From: Anaerohalosphaeraceae bacterium
GTDB taxonomy: Bacteria > Planctomycetota > Phycisphaerae > Sedimentisphaerales > Anaerohalosphaeraceae
Direction: 5' to 3'
Assembly (NCBI GenBank): GCA_037479115.1
Contig: JBBFLK010000016.1
Coordinates: 1 to 64,000, forward strand
DNA length: 64,000 bases
In this document: positions 29,009-37,194 of the stretch, in pieces
How the letters are laid out: every line of letters begins with the position of its first letter
Position numbering within the stretch: position 1 is the first letter of the stretch
Program-made: the position numbers and the translations under genes
Notes under the pieces: model-generated
The model's database searches: none
What the model was told of the DNA's origin: nothing
What the model saw: only the letters and a program-made list of their open reading frames with translations

Positions 29009-30430
29009 TCACGAATCACAGCGCCGGCATTCCATATCAAAGTACCGGCACGCATTCTGAAAACAAATATCCTCCACAATCCGGCCCAGCCAGTCGAAAT
29101 CCGGCGGCAGCAGTCCCTTTTCCACATCCGAGCCGAGGATATTGCACAGAATTCTACGAAAATACTCGTGTCGAGGAAAGGATAAAAAACTCCTCGAATC
29201 GGTTAACATCCCAACAAATCGGCTTAAAAGTCCCATATTAGAGAGGGCCTCTATCTGCTTTTCAATCCCGTCTTTCTGGTCCAGAAACCACCACGCCGAA
29301 CCGTATTGAAGTTTTCCCGGACAGGACCCATCCTGGAAATTGCCGATCATCGTGGCCATCAGTTCATTGTCCCGCGGATTCAGATTGTACAGAATCGTCT
29401 TGGGCAGCAGGTCTTCGCGGTTCAGACGGTCCAGAAAGGCCGCCAGCGGACGGGCAATTTCAAAATCCCCGATGGAATCACAGCCGGTATCGGCTCCCAG
29501 CCGCTTCATAATCTTGCTGTTGGTGTTGCGCAAAGCCCCCAGATGCAGCTGAAGCACCCAGCCGGCCTGGGCATCCATCACCGCCATATCATACAAAAGG
29601 GCCGATTTGTACTGAAGCAGCTCGGTTTCGTTCAGCGTCTGTCCGGCCCGCAGTTTTGAAAAGGCCGTTTCGACCTCCCGCCGCGTGTAGGGCGCTGCAT
29701 ACACCGTTTCCAGCCCGTAATCCGACAGCCGGCATCCGTTGGCGTGGAATTCATCATGACGCTTATGCAGGGCCTCCAGCAGATTTGAATACGTGCGAAT
29801 CTCTATGCCGGAAACCTTTTGCAGCCCGTCCAGCCACTGATTCAAAAAACCGGGATTCTCCGCCGCCAGCGCCTTGTCCGGCCGCCAGGCCGTATGCACA
29901 AAAATCTCAAAGCCGTCCTGTCGGATACGCTGATGCCACTCCAAAGAATCCAGCGGGTCCTCCGTCGTACAGAGCACCTGAACGTTCATCTTCCGCAGCA
30001 GGTTGCGGATGCTGAATTCCGGCATCTTGAGCAGGTCGCTGCAGGCCTCATAAATCCGCTCGGCCGTCTCCGGCCCCAGCAGCCGGTCAATCCCGAAATA
30101 CCGCTTCAGCTCCAGATGCGTCCAGTGATACAGGGGATTGCGGAGGGTATAAGGCACGGTGGCCGCCCAGGCGGAAAACTTCTCCCAATCCGACGCCGAA
30201 CCGGTAATCCGCTCTTCCGGAATGCCGTTGGTCCGCATCGCCCGCCATTTGTAATGGTCTCCTTTGAGCCAGGCCTGCGTGAGATTCTCAAAGCAGCTAT
30301 CCTCGGCAATCAGCCGTACCGGCAGATGGCAATGGTAATCATAAATCGGCATCTTTTCGGCGTATTCGTGATACAGCCGCGACGCCGCCTTGGTTTCCAG
30401 CAGAAAATCCTCGTGAATAAACGGTCGCAT
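29009..30430 (-). CDS. uxaC: Glucuronate (uronate) isomerase
   Basis: 473 residues. YDYHCHLPVRLIAE holds the metal His pair. The other blocks, LLRKMNVQVLCTTEDPLDSL and LTDSRSFLSFPRHEYFRRIL, are typical of UxaC. It isomerises D-glucuronate to D-fructuronate and D-galacturonate to D-tagaturonate in the cytosol. It is followed immediately by dctPQM, making an uptake-plus-first-step module. 242 bases with a repeat element separate it from gnd upstream. Confidence 0.96.
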   Translation of the reverse strand: MRPFIHEDFLLETKAASRLYHEYAEKMPIYDYHCHLPVRLIAEDSCFENLTQAWLKGDHYKWRAMRTNGIPEERITGSASDWEKFSAWAATVPYTLRNPLYHWTHLELKRYFGIDRLLGPETAERIYEACSDLLKMPEFSIRNLLRKMNVQVLCTTEDPLDSLEWHQRIRQDGFEIFVHTAWRPDKALAAENPGFLNQWLDGLQKVSGIEIRTYSNLLEALHKRHDEFHANGCRLSDYGLETVYAAPYTRREVETAFSKLRAGQTLNETELLQYKSALLYDMAVMDAQAGWVLQLHLGALRNTNSKIMKRLGADTGCDSIGDFEIARPLAAFLDRLNREDLLPKTILYNLNPRDNELMATMIGNFQDGSCPGKLQYGSAWWFLDQKDGIEKQIEALSNMGLLSRFVGMLTDSRSFLSFPRHEYFRRILCNILGSDVEKGLLPPDFDWLGRIVEDICFQNACRYFDMECRRCDS

Positions 30431-30541
30431 CGCCGCTTCCTTTCCCAGTTCTACTCTGCCTCTAACAAATCTCTGCCCTTCCCGGCTAAGTCATTTTACC
30501 AAAGGTCTCTTGTCAGGCCCGGCTTGGTCGCTTCAGCGCCA

Positions 30542-30648
30542 GCCGTTTGCCGTCAATTGCTTGTTGTCAATCGCTTGCTGCCAGCTCTTTGCTGTCGGCC
30601 GTTTTCTGTCAATTGTTTGCTGTCATTCCCGCGAAGGCGGGAATCCAG
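30542..30648 (+). repeat. Tandem array plus palindrome (element 1)
   Basis: Degenerate units of about 14-15 bases built on GCTTGTTGTCAATC run from about 30542. They end in the palindrome ATTCCCGC, loop GAAG, GCGGGAAT (30625-30644). The repeat unit carries the same GTCA that flanks the palindrome. The rest of the 30431-30672 gap shows nothing else. Confidence 0.7.
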
Positions 30649-30672
30649 ACCCTTCACCACAGCCGAAAGTTT

Positions 30673-32124
30673 CTACACCACATAGGTCGAAGCGGAAGTT
30701 TCGCCGCCCCGTCCCGTCCAGTTCGTATGGAAGTACTGCCCGCGCGGACGGTCCACCCGCTCGTACGTGTGCGCGCCGAAGTAATCCCGCTGGGCCTGCA
30801 GCAGGTTGGCCGGCAGACGCTCGCTGCGGTATCCGTCATAGAACGCCAGGGCGCTGCCCATCGCCGGAACCGGAATCCCCATCTGGACCGCCATTGTAAC
30901 CACCCGTCGCCAGCTGGCCTGGCCTTTCTGGACCGCATCCGCAAAGAACGGGTCCAGCAGCAGATTCGACAGATTCGGATTGCGGTCAAACGCCTCCTTA
31001 ATCTTGCCCAAAAAGACCGACCGAATGATGCAGCCGCCCCGCCACATCAGGGCAATTCCGCCGTAGTTCAGATTCCACTTGTATTCCGCCGCCGCCGCCC
31101 GCATCAGCTGATACCCCTGCGCATAACTGACAATCTTGGAGGCGTACAGGGCCTTGCGCAAATCATCAATCATCTGTTTCTTATCGCCCGTAAAGGCCGC
31201 CTGAGGCCCCTTGAGCACCTTGGAAGCAGCTACACGCTCCTCCTTCAGGGCCGACAGACACCGCGCAAAGACCGCTTCTCCAATCAGCGTCAGCGGCTGG
31301 CCGGTATCCAGCGCCGCAATCACCGTCCATTTGCCCGTTCCCTTCTGGCCCGCCGCATCCAGAATCAAATCCAGCACATACTTGCCCTCTTCGTCCTTGT
31401 ACGCCAGGATGTCTCGGGTAATTTCAATCAGATAGGAATTCAGCTCCCCCTCGTACCATTCAGCGAAGACCTTATGCATTTCCTCGTTGGTCATTCCCAG
31501 GCCGTCCTTCATCAGATGATAGGTCTCGCAAATCATCTGCATATCGCCGTACTCGATGCCGTTGTGCACCATCTTGACGAAATGGCCGGCTCCGTTTTCC
31601 CCCACCCAGTCGCAGCACGGCTCGCCCTTGTCCGTCTTGGCGGCAATCTTCTGGAAAATCGGCTTGACATGCGGCCAGGCTGCCGGCGAACCGCCCGGCA
31701 TAATCGACGGACCCCGCAGCGCCCCTTCCTCGCCGCCGGATACACCTGTCCCGATGTACAGCTTGCCCTTGCTTTCGACATACTGCGTTCGGCGAATCGT
31801 ATCCGGGAAGTGGCTGTTCCCGCCGTCAATCAGGATGTCCCCGTCTTCCAGATGCGGCAGAAGCTGCTCGATGAACTCATCCACCGGCTTGCCCGCCTTG
31901 ACCATCATCATAATTTTGCGGGGCTTCTTCAAGACCTTCACCAGCTCCTCAATTGAATGGCAGCCGATGATATTCTTGCCCTTCGCCCGGCCGGCCAGAA
32001 AGGCGTCCACCTTTTCCACCGTCCGGTTGTAGCAGGCCACCGTAAAGCCCTTGCTTTCCATATTCAGAATCAGATTTTCCCCCATCACCGCCAGTCCGAT
32101 TAAGCCGATATCCGCCTGTGCCAT
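30673..32124 (-). CDS. gnd: 6-phosphogluconate dehydrogenase, decarboxylating
   Basis: 483 residues. GLIGLAVMGENLILNMESKG binds NADP. ILIDGGNSHFPDT, HFVKMVHNGIEYGDMQMICE (active Lys) and GTGKWTVIAALDTGQP are the substrate and catalytic blocks of the long (about 470) Gnd class. It turns 6-phosphogluconate into ribulose 5-phosphate, CO2 and NADPH. Placement inside an uronate operon rather than with zwf is unusual. It suggests that gluconate is made by this operon (see the LarA-family gene). Confidence 0.97.
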   Translation of the reverse strand: MAQADIGLIGLAVMGENLILNMESKGFTVACYNRTVEKVDAFLAGRAKGKNIIGCHSIEELVKVLKKPRKIMMMVKAGKPVDEFIEQLLPHLEDGDILIDGGNSHFPDTIRRTQYVESKGKLYIGTGVSGGEEGALRGPSIMPGGSPAAWPHVKPIFQKIAAKTDKGEPCCDWVGENGAGHFVKMVHNGIEYGDMQMICETYHLMKDGLGMTNEEMHKVFAEWYEGELNSYLIEITRDILAYKDEEGKYVLDLILDAAGQKGTGKWTVIAALDTGQPLTLIGEAVFARCLSALKEERVAASKVLKGPQAAFTGDKKQMIDDLRKALYASKIVSYAQGYQLMRAAAAEYKWNLNYGGIALMWRGGCIIRSVFLGKIKEAFDRNPNLSNLLLDPFFADAVQKGQASWRRVVTMAVQMGIPVPAMGSALAFYDGYRSERLPANLLQAQRDYFGAHTYERVDRPRGQYFHTNWTGRGGETSASTYVV

Positions 32125-32156
32125 AGGTTCATCTCCCGTTTTTTAAGGTTTCTCTT

Positions 32157-33422
32157 TTACTGAAATCGTTCCCGATACGCCCAAAGCCCCAGCCCCGGAT
32201 TGGAAATGAAAAATACCTCTTCCCCGTCAATGCTGTGAAATCCGTCCGTCCGCTCAGCGGGCTTGTATTTCTTCATCATCTCATTCAAATCCCCCCACGC
32301 AAACCCCACGGATTCGATTTCTTTGCGGCTCAGTTTGCCCGGGCAGTACCGCACCAGAAAACGCCCCTCCGACGAGCCGTGTATCAGATGGGCCGCTGCG
32401 CTCAGATTGGCCTGCAAATCCTCATTCTCCGCCGTCAGGGCCAGGACCCGCTCTGTCCCGACATACCCGTACTTGCGAATCAGCCGGTCAATCTGAGCAT
32501 CCTCCCCAAATTCCACAAGCCCCGGCGCCAGAACAATCAGCTCCCCGCCGTCGGCCATCGCCATTCGTGTCCGGTAAATGCTCTTGTTGCCCAGCCAGGT
32601 ACTCTTGTATTCCTCCGGGTCCAGATAGACAACCGCTTTCTTCAGCGGCCGCTCGAGCATTGTAAAATTGACCTGCAGAGCCAGCCGGGCCGCCTGCAGG
32701 AAGCACTCCGTATCATCCCCAATAAAGAGTCCCCGCACTTTCGGTCGGCCGCCTCCTCCGTCCACCACCGTCAGCACATATACAATCGGCAGGTCCTTAA
32801 GAAAATGCTCCGAAGCATAATTCAGAACCCGCCGAACCGGCGTATCCGCACGGCCCATCATCCGCTCCATTCCATAAACCGCCCCGAGGAAATGACTTTT
32901 GTTGATGCCCTCCGAGCCGCCGGTGCCGACCAAAATATTCTTATTGTAATTGGCCATCCCCGTGACTTCGTGAGGCACCACCTGGCCAATTGAAAGAATC
33001 AGGTCATATCCGCCCTCCGGCAGCAGTCGGTCCACCTGGGCCGGCCAGTCGTAATCGACCTTTCCTTCGCTCACCTGACGAATGAACGATGCCGGCACCT
33101 TGCCCATCGTCACAATCCCGTTTCGCCAGTCGTGAACCCGGAACATCGACAGGGGCATCCCCGGATACATCTTTCGGATTTCCTCCGGCGTCATCGGCCG
33201 ATGTGTCCCGATAGCCGGCAGCACATCCGTCAAAGACGCCCCATAATAATCCCAGGCCATTTGGGTCAGAAGACCCGCCTGCGAATGCAGACGGGTGATA
33301 TCCGGCGGCACCGCCAGCACTTTTCGCCGGGGGCCCAACTGCTCCAAAGCCGCCAAAAGTCCCTCCCGCAACTGTTCAGGCGTCAATTCTTCCTGCGGAT
33401 TGCCGCGAGCATAATAGAGCAT
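32157..33422 (-). CDS. LarA-family (nickel-pincer racemase/epimerase-like) protein
   Basis: 421 residues of the LarA (DUF2088) family. LAVPPDITRLHSQAG matches the D-x-T-R substrate loop, AIGTHRPMT has the first catalytic His, and GQVVPHEVTGMANYNKN has the second His and the pincer-binding Lys region, followed by GINKSHFLG. Family members use a nickel-pincer nucleotide to invert C2 of 2-hydroxy acids; gluconate 2-epimerases are known in the superfamily. Between a fructuronate reductase and gnd, mannonate to gluconate is the obvious candidate reaction. No larB, larC or larE is in the window, so the cofactor must be made elsewhere. Confidence 0.85.
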   Translation of the reverse strand: MLYYARGNPQEELTPEQLREGLLAALEQLGPRRKVLAVPPDITRLHSQAGLLTQMAWDYYGASLTDVLPAIGTHRPMTPEEIRKMYPGMPLSMFRVHDWRNGIVTMGKVPASFIRQVSEGKVDYDWPAQVDRLLPEGGYDLILSIGQVVPHEVTGMANYNKNILVGTGGSEGINKSHFLGAVYGMERMMGRADTPVRRVLNYASEHFLKDLPIVYVLTVVDGGGGRPKVRGLFIGDDTECFLQAARLALQVNFTMLERPLKKAVVYLDPEEYKSTWLGNKSIYRTRMAMADGGELIVLAPGLVEFGEDAQIDRLIRKYGYVGTERVLALTAENEDLQANLSAAAHLIHGSSEGRFLVRYCPGKLSRKEIESVGFAWGDLNEMMKKYKPAERTDGFHSIDGEEVFFISNPGLGLWAYRERFQ

Positions 33423-33436
33423 ATTTCACCCAATCA

Positions 33437-34255
33437 TTAAACGCCGCTGAATGCATTAAAGCCGCCGTCAATCGGCACCACCACACCGGTCACAAAACGG
33501 GAGGCGTCGCTGATCAGCCAGCGGACGGTCCCGCACAGTTCCTCCGGACTGCCGAACCGTCCCATCGGGGTATGAGCAATAATCGTCTGTCCCCGCGGCG
33601 TCAGGGCCCCGGTCTTCTCATCCGTCAGCAAATACCGGTTCTGCTGCGTCAGGAAAAAGCCCGGCGCAATCGCATTCACGCGAATTTCCGGCGAGTAATT
33701 CTGGCACATATGCACCGCCAGCCATTCGGTAAAATTGCTCACCGCCGCCTTGGCCGCCGAGTAGCCCACCACTTTTGTCAGCGGACTAAATGCGCTCATG
33801 CTCGAAATATTCAGAATGACCCCCCTCTTTTCCTGAGCAAAATACCGCCCAAAAACCTGAGACGGCAGAAATGTCCCCATAAAATTCAACTCGAATACGG
33901 AGCGAAGCGCCTCCTCCGGCAGGTCAAAAAACGGCATCTGTTCCGAGGTAGTGGCTTCCTTTTTGTTGCCGCCGGCCCCGTTAATCAGCACATCCACCCG
34001 CCCCATCGTCTCTTTGGCACAGGAAAACGCCTCCTGAATCTCTTTTTTGTCCAGAACATTGATGCGAAGCGGCATCGCAAAATGCCCTTGCGATTCAATC
34101 TTTTGGGCCAGCTCCTTTGCGCGGAACTCATCATAATCCGCAATACAGACCTTTGCGCCGGCCGACGCCAAATCCTCCGCAATCGCCCCGCACAAAATCC
34201 CCGCCCCGCCGGTAATGACCACACATTTGCCCTTCACATCAAACCAATCCGCCAT
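33437..34255 (-). CDS. SDR oxidoreductase, probable fructuronate reductase (UxuB-like)
   Basis: 272 residues. VVITGGAGILCGAIAEDLAS is the NAD-binding loop, LINGAGGNKKEATT the nucleotide loop, and YSAAKAAVSNFTEWLAV has the catalytic Tyr-x3-Lys. The stretch FELNFMGTFLPSQVFGRYFA is typical of the SDR-type D-mannonate oxidoreductases found next to uronate genes (YjmF type). It would reduce fructuronate to mannonate. It is the first gene of the operon, 14 bases before the LarA gene, and is divergent from the ROK regulator. Confidence 0.83.
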   Translation of the reverse strand: MADWFDVKGKCVVITGGAGILCGAIAEDLASAGAKVCIADYDEFRAKELAQKIESQGHFAMPLRINVLDKKEIQEAFSCAKETMGRVDVLINGAGGNKKEATTSEQMPFFDLPEEALRSVFELNFMGTFLPSQVFGRYFAQEKRGVILNISSMSAFSPLTKVVGYSAAKAAVSNFTEWLAVHMCQNYSPEIRVNAIAPGFFLTQQNRYLLTDEKTGALTPRGQTIIAHTPMGRFGSPEELCGTVRWLISDASRFVTGVVVPIDGGFNAFSGV

Positions 34256-34273
34256 CGGCCGGACTCCTTACAC

Positions 34274-34439
34274 TTTTTTTTGCTTATTTTTTCTCGTTTT
34301 CGCTTATTTTTTCTCGTTTTTTGCCTATTTTTTCTCGTTTTCGCCTATTTTTTGTCGTTTTTTGCTTATTTTTCTCGTTTTTGCTTATTTTTTGTCGTTC
34401 CCGCCCTTTTTTTGTCGTTCCCGCGCAGGCGGGAACCCA
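34274..34439 (+). repeat. T-rich tandem array plus palindrome (element 2)
   Basis: Six to seven degenerate 19-21-base units based on GCTTATTTTTTCTCGTTTTC run from about 34274. The last ones gradually turn into GTCGTTCCCGCC and then the palindrome GTTCCCGC, loop GCAG, GCGGGAAC (34417-34436). ORFs reading through the array are artefacts of the repeat. It is in the 379-base divergent gap between the SDR and ROK genes. Confidence 0.72.
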
Positions 34440-34553
34440 AACCCTTCCAAATAAGTTCTGTCAACACTTTTTATCCTCAAAACTTGAGATTATTTTACGT
34501 CACGGCAGACAAAATTTGCAAGTTTTTTATTATTATTCTTATATCTTATTGTC

Positions 34554-34567
34554 GTAAAATATTTTAC
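34554..34567. promoter_or_regulatory. Palindromic operator candidate for the ROK regulator
   Basis: GTAAAATATTTTAC is a perfect 14-base palindrome, AT-rich in the centre as in NagC/Mlc-type sites. A related half site TTGAGATTATTTTAC lies about 65 bases upstream, and TTGAGATATTAT lies just before the ROK start. It is in the divergent region where a ROK protein would control both itself and the uronate operon. Confidence 0.5.
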
Positions 34568-34634
34568 AATCCACCTAAACAAACACCGCAGAAACCTTGA
34601 AAATACTCAAGAATTGAGATATTATAATTGTTCT

Positions 34635-35843
34635 ATGGAAAAAACCGCAATCAATTCGAAGGCGGCCGGCCGTCGAAACGAGAAAGTCGTACTCTCTCTT
34701 CTGGCCAGGCATGGCCCCCTGTCCCAGAGTCAAATCTGCGAAATGACTCATTTGGGCAGTTCCACGGTCAGCACCATCGTCAGCCGACTTCGGGACAAAG
34801 AGTGGATTCACGAAACCCCTCTTCCCAGCGGAAAACGCGGCGCCAAGCCTGTCCTGATCCGCATCAATCCCCAGGGGGGACATCTAATCGCCGCCGAAAT
34901 CAATCCGCACACGCTTCGACTCGGTCTGTTTGACTTCCACTGTCAGCTGACTGAACAAATCGCCATCGCTCTTGCTGGAGACCATTCTGTAGAGAATGTT
35001 CTGCGGCTGCTTGAAATCAACATTCGAGGGCTGGTCAGCAAAGCCGCCATCCGCCCCGACAGAATCCTCGGCATCGCCGTCACCCTCAGCGGCTCCATTA
35101 CCCCCGCCGGGGTCGTCGAACTGTCCAGCCCTCTCGGATGGAAATCGGTTCCTCTTCAGCGGCTCCTCCAAAGCCGTTTTGACTGGCCGGTGGAAATCTA
35201 CTCCACCAAAGTGCGGCTTTTGGCGGAAATCCGCCTTCAGCCCTCGCTCCAGTCCAAAAACATTATCTATTTCAATATCGCCGACGGCGTCGGATCCACC
35301 CTCTTAATAGACGGCAAACTCCTGTACGGAGCCACCCGGCGAAGCGGAGAAATCGGGCACATCACGGTAATGCCCGACGGCCCTTTGTGCGGCTGCGGAC
35401 ACAAGGGCTGCCTGGAGGCCCTGATTTCCGGACCCGCCGTCCTGCGAAAAATGCGGCAGGAACTCGCCGAAGGAGGCTCCTCTCTTCTGCACCAGCGGCT
35501 CCCCGCTCTCCGCTCTCCGGAGCAGGCCGTTGAAGAGCTGGCCTGGGCCGCTGAAAAACAGGACCCTTATGCCCTGTCGGTTCGGGATTTTATCGCCGAC
35601 CGCCTCTGTTACGCCGCGGCCGCCGCCGTCAACCTCTTCGACCCGGATGTGCTGATTCTCGCCGGCTATGTCAGCCAGCCCTTTCTCCCTTATTTCACAC
35701 AACGCCTTCAGGACTACTTTGTCGAACACGTCTATGATTTTGCATCCAGAACCATCGAAATCATCCCCGCCCGCGCCGGCAAAGAAGCCCTCATTCAGGG
35801 GGCTGCCGCCGCCCTCTTTCAAAATGCGATTGCCCCCGCCTGA
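34635..35843 (+). CDS. ROK-family transcriptional regulator
   Basis: 402 residues from ATG 34635 (a TTG at 34614 is also in frame). Residues about 15-75 form a winged helix: VVLSLLARHGPLSQSQICEM then STVSTIVSRLRD. The rest is a ROK sugar-kinase fold with GLVSKAAIRPDRILGIAV and the zinc motif CGCGHKGCLEAL. In ROK kinases an Asn-Asp pair follows the catalytic strand; here the segment is IYSTKVRLLAEIRLQ, so catalysis is unlikely. It is divergent from the uronate operon and is its likely repressor, sensing a sugar acid or its derivative. Confidence 0.86.
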   Translation: MEKTAINSKAAGRRNEKVVLSLLARHGPLSQSQICEMTHLGSSTVSTIVSRLRDKEWIHETPLPSGKRGAKPVLIRINPQGGHLIAAEINPHTLRLGLFDFHCQLTEQIAIALAGDHSVENVLRLLEINIRGLVSKAAIRPDRILGIAVTLSGSITPAGVVELSSPLGWKSVPLQRLLQSRFDWPVEIYSTKVRLLAEIRLQPSLQSKNIIYFNIADGVGSTLLIDGKLLYGATRRSGEIGHITVMPDGPLCGCGHKGCLEALISGPAVLRKMRQELAEGGSSLLHQRLPALRSPEQAVEELAWAAEKQDPYALSVRDFIADRLCYAAAAAVNLFDPDVLILAGYVSQPFLPYFTQRLQDYFVEHVYDFASRTIEIIPARAGKEALIQGAAAALFQNAIAPA

Positions 35844-35872
35844 ACGCCCGTTAAGGATTCATGCCAAATCCC

Positions 35873-35901
35873 TTGCGTTGGGCCAATCATTCCGGTAAGA
35901 T
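35873..35901 (+). promoter_or_regulatory. Promoter candidate of the lipoprotein gene
   Basis: TTGCGT (35873-35878), 17 bases, TAAGAT (35896-35901), about 52 bases before the lipoprotein ATG. Confidence 0.5.
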
Positions 35902-35952
35902 GCTCAATTACAGGGATTGAAAACAAAGACCGTCAAACGAAAGGGATTGTGT

Positions 35953-36297
35953 ATGAAAAAAATCATCGCTGTGTTGGGGCTGACCGCCGCTGTTCTGTCC
36001 GGATGCAAAGCCAACCCTAAGCTCGTAACCTGCCAAAACGAAAACCAAACTCTCCAGCAGGAACTGACTGAAGCCCGCAAAACCATCGAACAGCAGAATG
36101 AAAAAATCGCCAGGATGCAGAAACAGTACGAAGAGGTCAACCAGCAGGCCCTCGAAATTACTCGGACCTTGATGGAAAAATCCACCCAGTTCAAAAACGA
36201 ATCCCTTCAAAAAGACAAACAAATTCAGGAACTTCAGAAACAGCTCGCCGAACTCCAGAAAAAACTGTCGGAGACCGCCGGAACGGCCAATCCATAG
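35953..36297 (+). CDS. Small coiled-coil lipoprotein
   Basis: 114 residues from ATG 35953 (RBS AAGGGATTG). IIAVLGLTAAVLSGC is a lipoprotein signal with a cleavage Cys (LSGC). From about 30 on it is one long heptad-rich helix (NQTLQQELTEARKTIEQQNE), Gln/Glu/Lys-rich, ending in AGTANP. It would be anchored in the membrane by lipid and extend into the periplasm, as in Lpp-type or coiled-coil spacers. No C-terminal Lys for peptidoglycan linkage is seen. It precedes the chemotaxis genes but has its own promoter and terminator. Confidence 0.8.
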   Translation: MKKIIAVLGLTAAVLSGCKANPKLVTCQNENQTLQQELTEARKTIEQQNEKIARMQKQYEEVNQQALEITRTLMEKSTQFKNESLQKDKQIQELQKQLAELQKKLSETAGTANP

Positions 36298-36322
36298 TCC
36301 CGACAGCATCCGATGTTTCTCA

Positions 36323-36357
36323 GGGCCGCTCATCCGCAGGATGACCGGCCTTTTTTT
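36323..36357 (+). terminator. Terminator after the lipoprotein gene
   Basis: GGGCCGCTCATCC, loop GCA, GGATGACCGGCC forms an imperfect stem (GGCCG/CGGCC and CATCC/GGATG, with an internal mismatch) followed by seven T. Confidence 0.85.
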
Positions 36358-36570
36358 ATCCAGTATGGTTTGATTTTATCAGACCTCGTGAAATCCCGGA
36401 CACGTCGTTCCGGAAAAGTCCTGGATTCTCTTCGTCCTTTTTCCGTTAACCCCCGCAGTTTTTCGCCCCATCCTCACACAAGTTGTTCTTTTTGCACAAC
36501 TCCTGCTTAAGCCCTCTTTCTCTTTATCCGAATTGAATGCCAAAGGTCTAAATCCCTTTTGCAAACAAAG

Positions 36571-36578
36571 ACCGATAA
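36571..36578 (+). promoter_or_regulatory. Possible sigma-28-like -10 element before cheW
   Basis: ACCGATAA matches GCCGATAA at 7 of 8 positions. A TAAA lies 18 bases upstream (36549-36552), 3 bases further than the usual flagellar spacing. Weak, but fitting for a chemotaxis operon. The remaining 36358-36603 gap has an AGTTGT...ACAACT inverted repeat near 36481 and no gene. Confidence 0.28.
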
Positions 36579-36603
36579 CCTAAAGCCAGTTAGGAGTCAA
36601 ACT

Positions 36604-37116
36604 ATGACAACGGCCGTACAGGAAACAACCGCAAGAAAAAACGGTGCTCAGGAAGGCAAGTACCTGACCTTCGCTCTCGGAAAAGAAGAATACGGGCTGG
36701 AAATCCTGAAAGTGCGGGAAATCATCGGCTATATGAACATTACCGCCGTCCCCCGCACACCGGAATTCGTCAAAGGCGTCATCAACCTGCGCGGACAGGT
36801 TATTCCGGTCATTGACCTGCGTCTGCGGTTCGGGATGGACGCCGCCGAAGTCACCGACCAGACCTGCATCATCGTGGCGGAAATCAACCAGAACGGCAAA
36901 ACCTTCAACGCCGGCCTGATTGTGGACCGCGTCCAGGAAGTGCTCGACATCGCCGCCGAAGACATCGAGGAATCCTCACATCTGGGGACCGCCGTCCAGA
37001 CCGATTTTATTCTGGGCATCGGAAAGGTCGGCTCCTCCATCAAGATTCTGCTGGACATCGACCAGGTCCTCGGCAGCGTCCGCCTCAGCGAATCCGCCGA
37101 AACCGCTTCCGAGTAA
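36604..37116 (+). CDS. cheW: Chemotaxis coupling protein
   Basis: 170 residues from ATG 36604 with TTAGGAG upstream. FALGKEEYGLEILKVREIIG and VKGVINLRGQVIPVIDLRLR are the classic CheW SH3-like subdomain motifs, and GLIVDRVQEVLDI follows. It links the receptor to CheA at the membrane array. It is the first gene of the che operon, 78 bases before mcp. The N-terminal 20 residues are extra and polar. Confidence 0.96.
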   Translation: MTTAVQETTARKNGAQEGKYLTFALGKEEYGLEILKVREIIGYMNITAVPRTPEFVKGVINLRGQVIPVIDLRLRFGMDAAEVTDQTCIIVAEINQNGKTFNAGLIVDRVQEVLDIAAEDIEESSHLGTAVQTDFILGIGKVGSSIKILLDIDQVLGSVRLSESAETASE

Positions 37117-37194
37117 ACCATGCAGATACGATTAAAAATAAAAATGTATGAACAGCATTGAAGTCCAACTCCAATCTGAACAAAGGAGATGAGT

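Noticed and set aside
34215-34557. Phe/Arg/Ser-rich ORFs between the SDR and ROK genes
   Set aside because: They simply translate the 19-21-base T-rich tandem repeat.
34635-35843. ROK protein as the missing gluconate kinase
   Set aside because: It has an N-terminal winged helix and lacks the Asn-Asp pair of ROK kinases, so it is a regulator.
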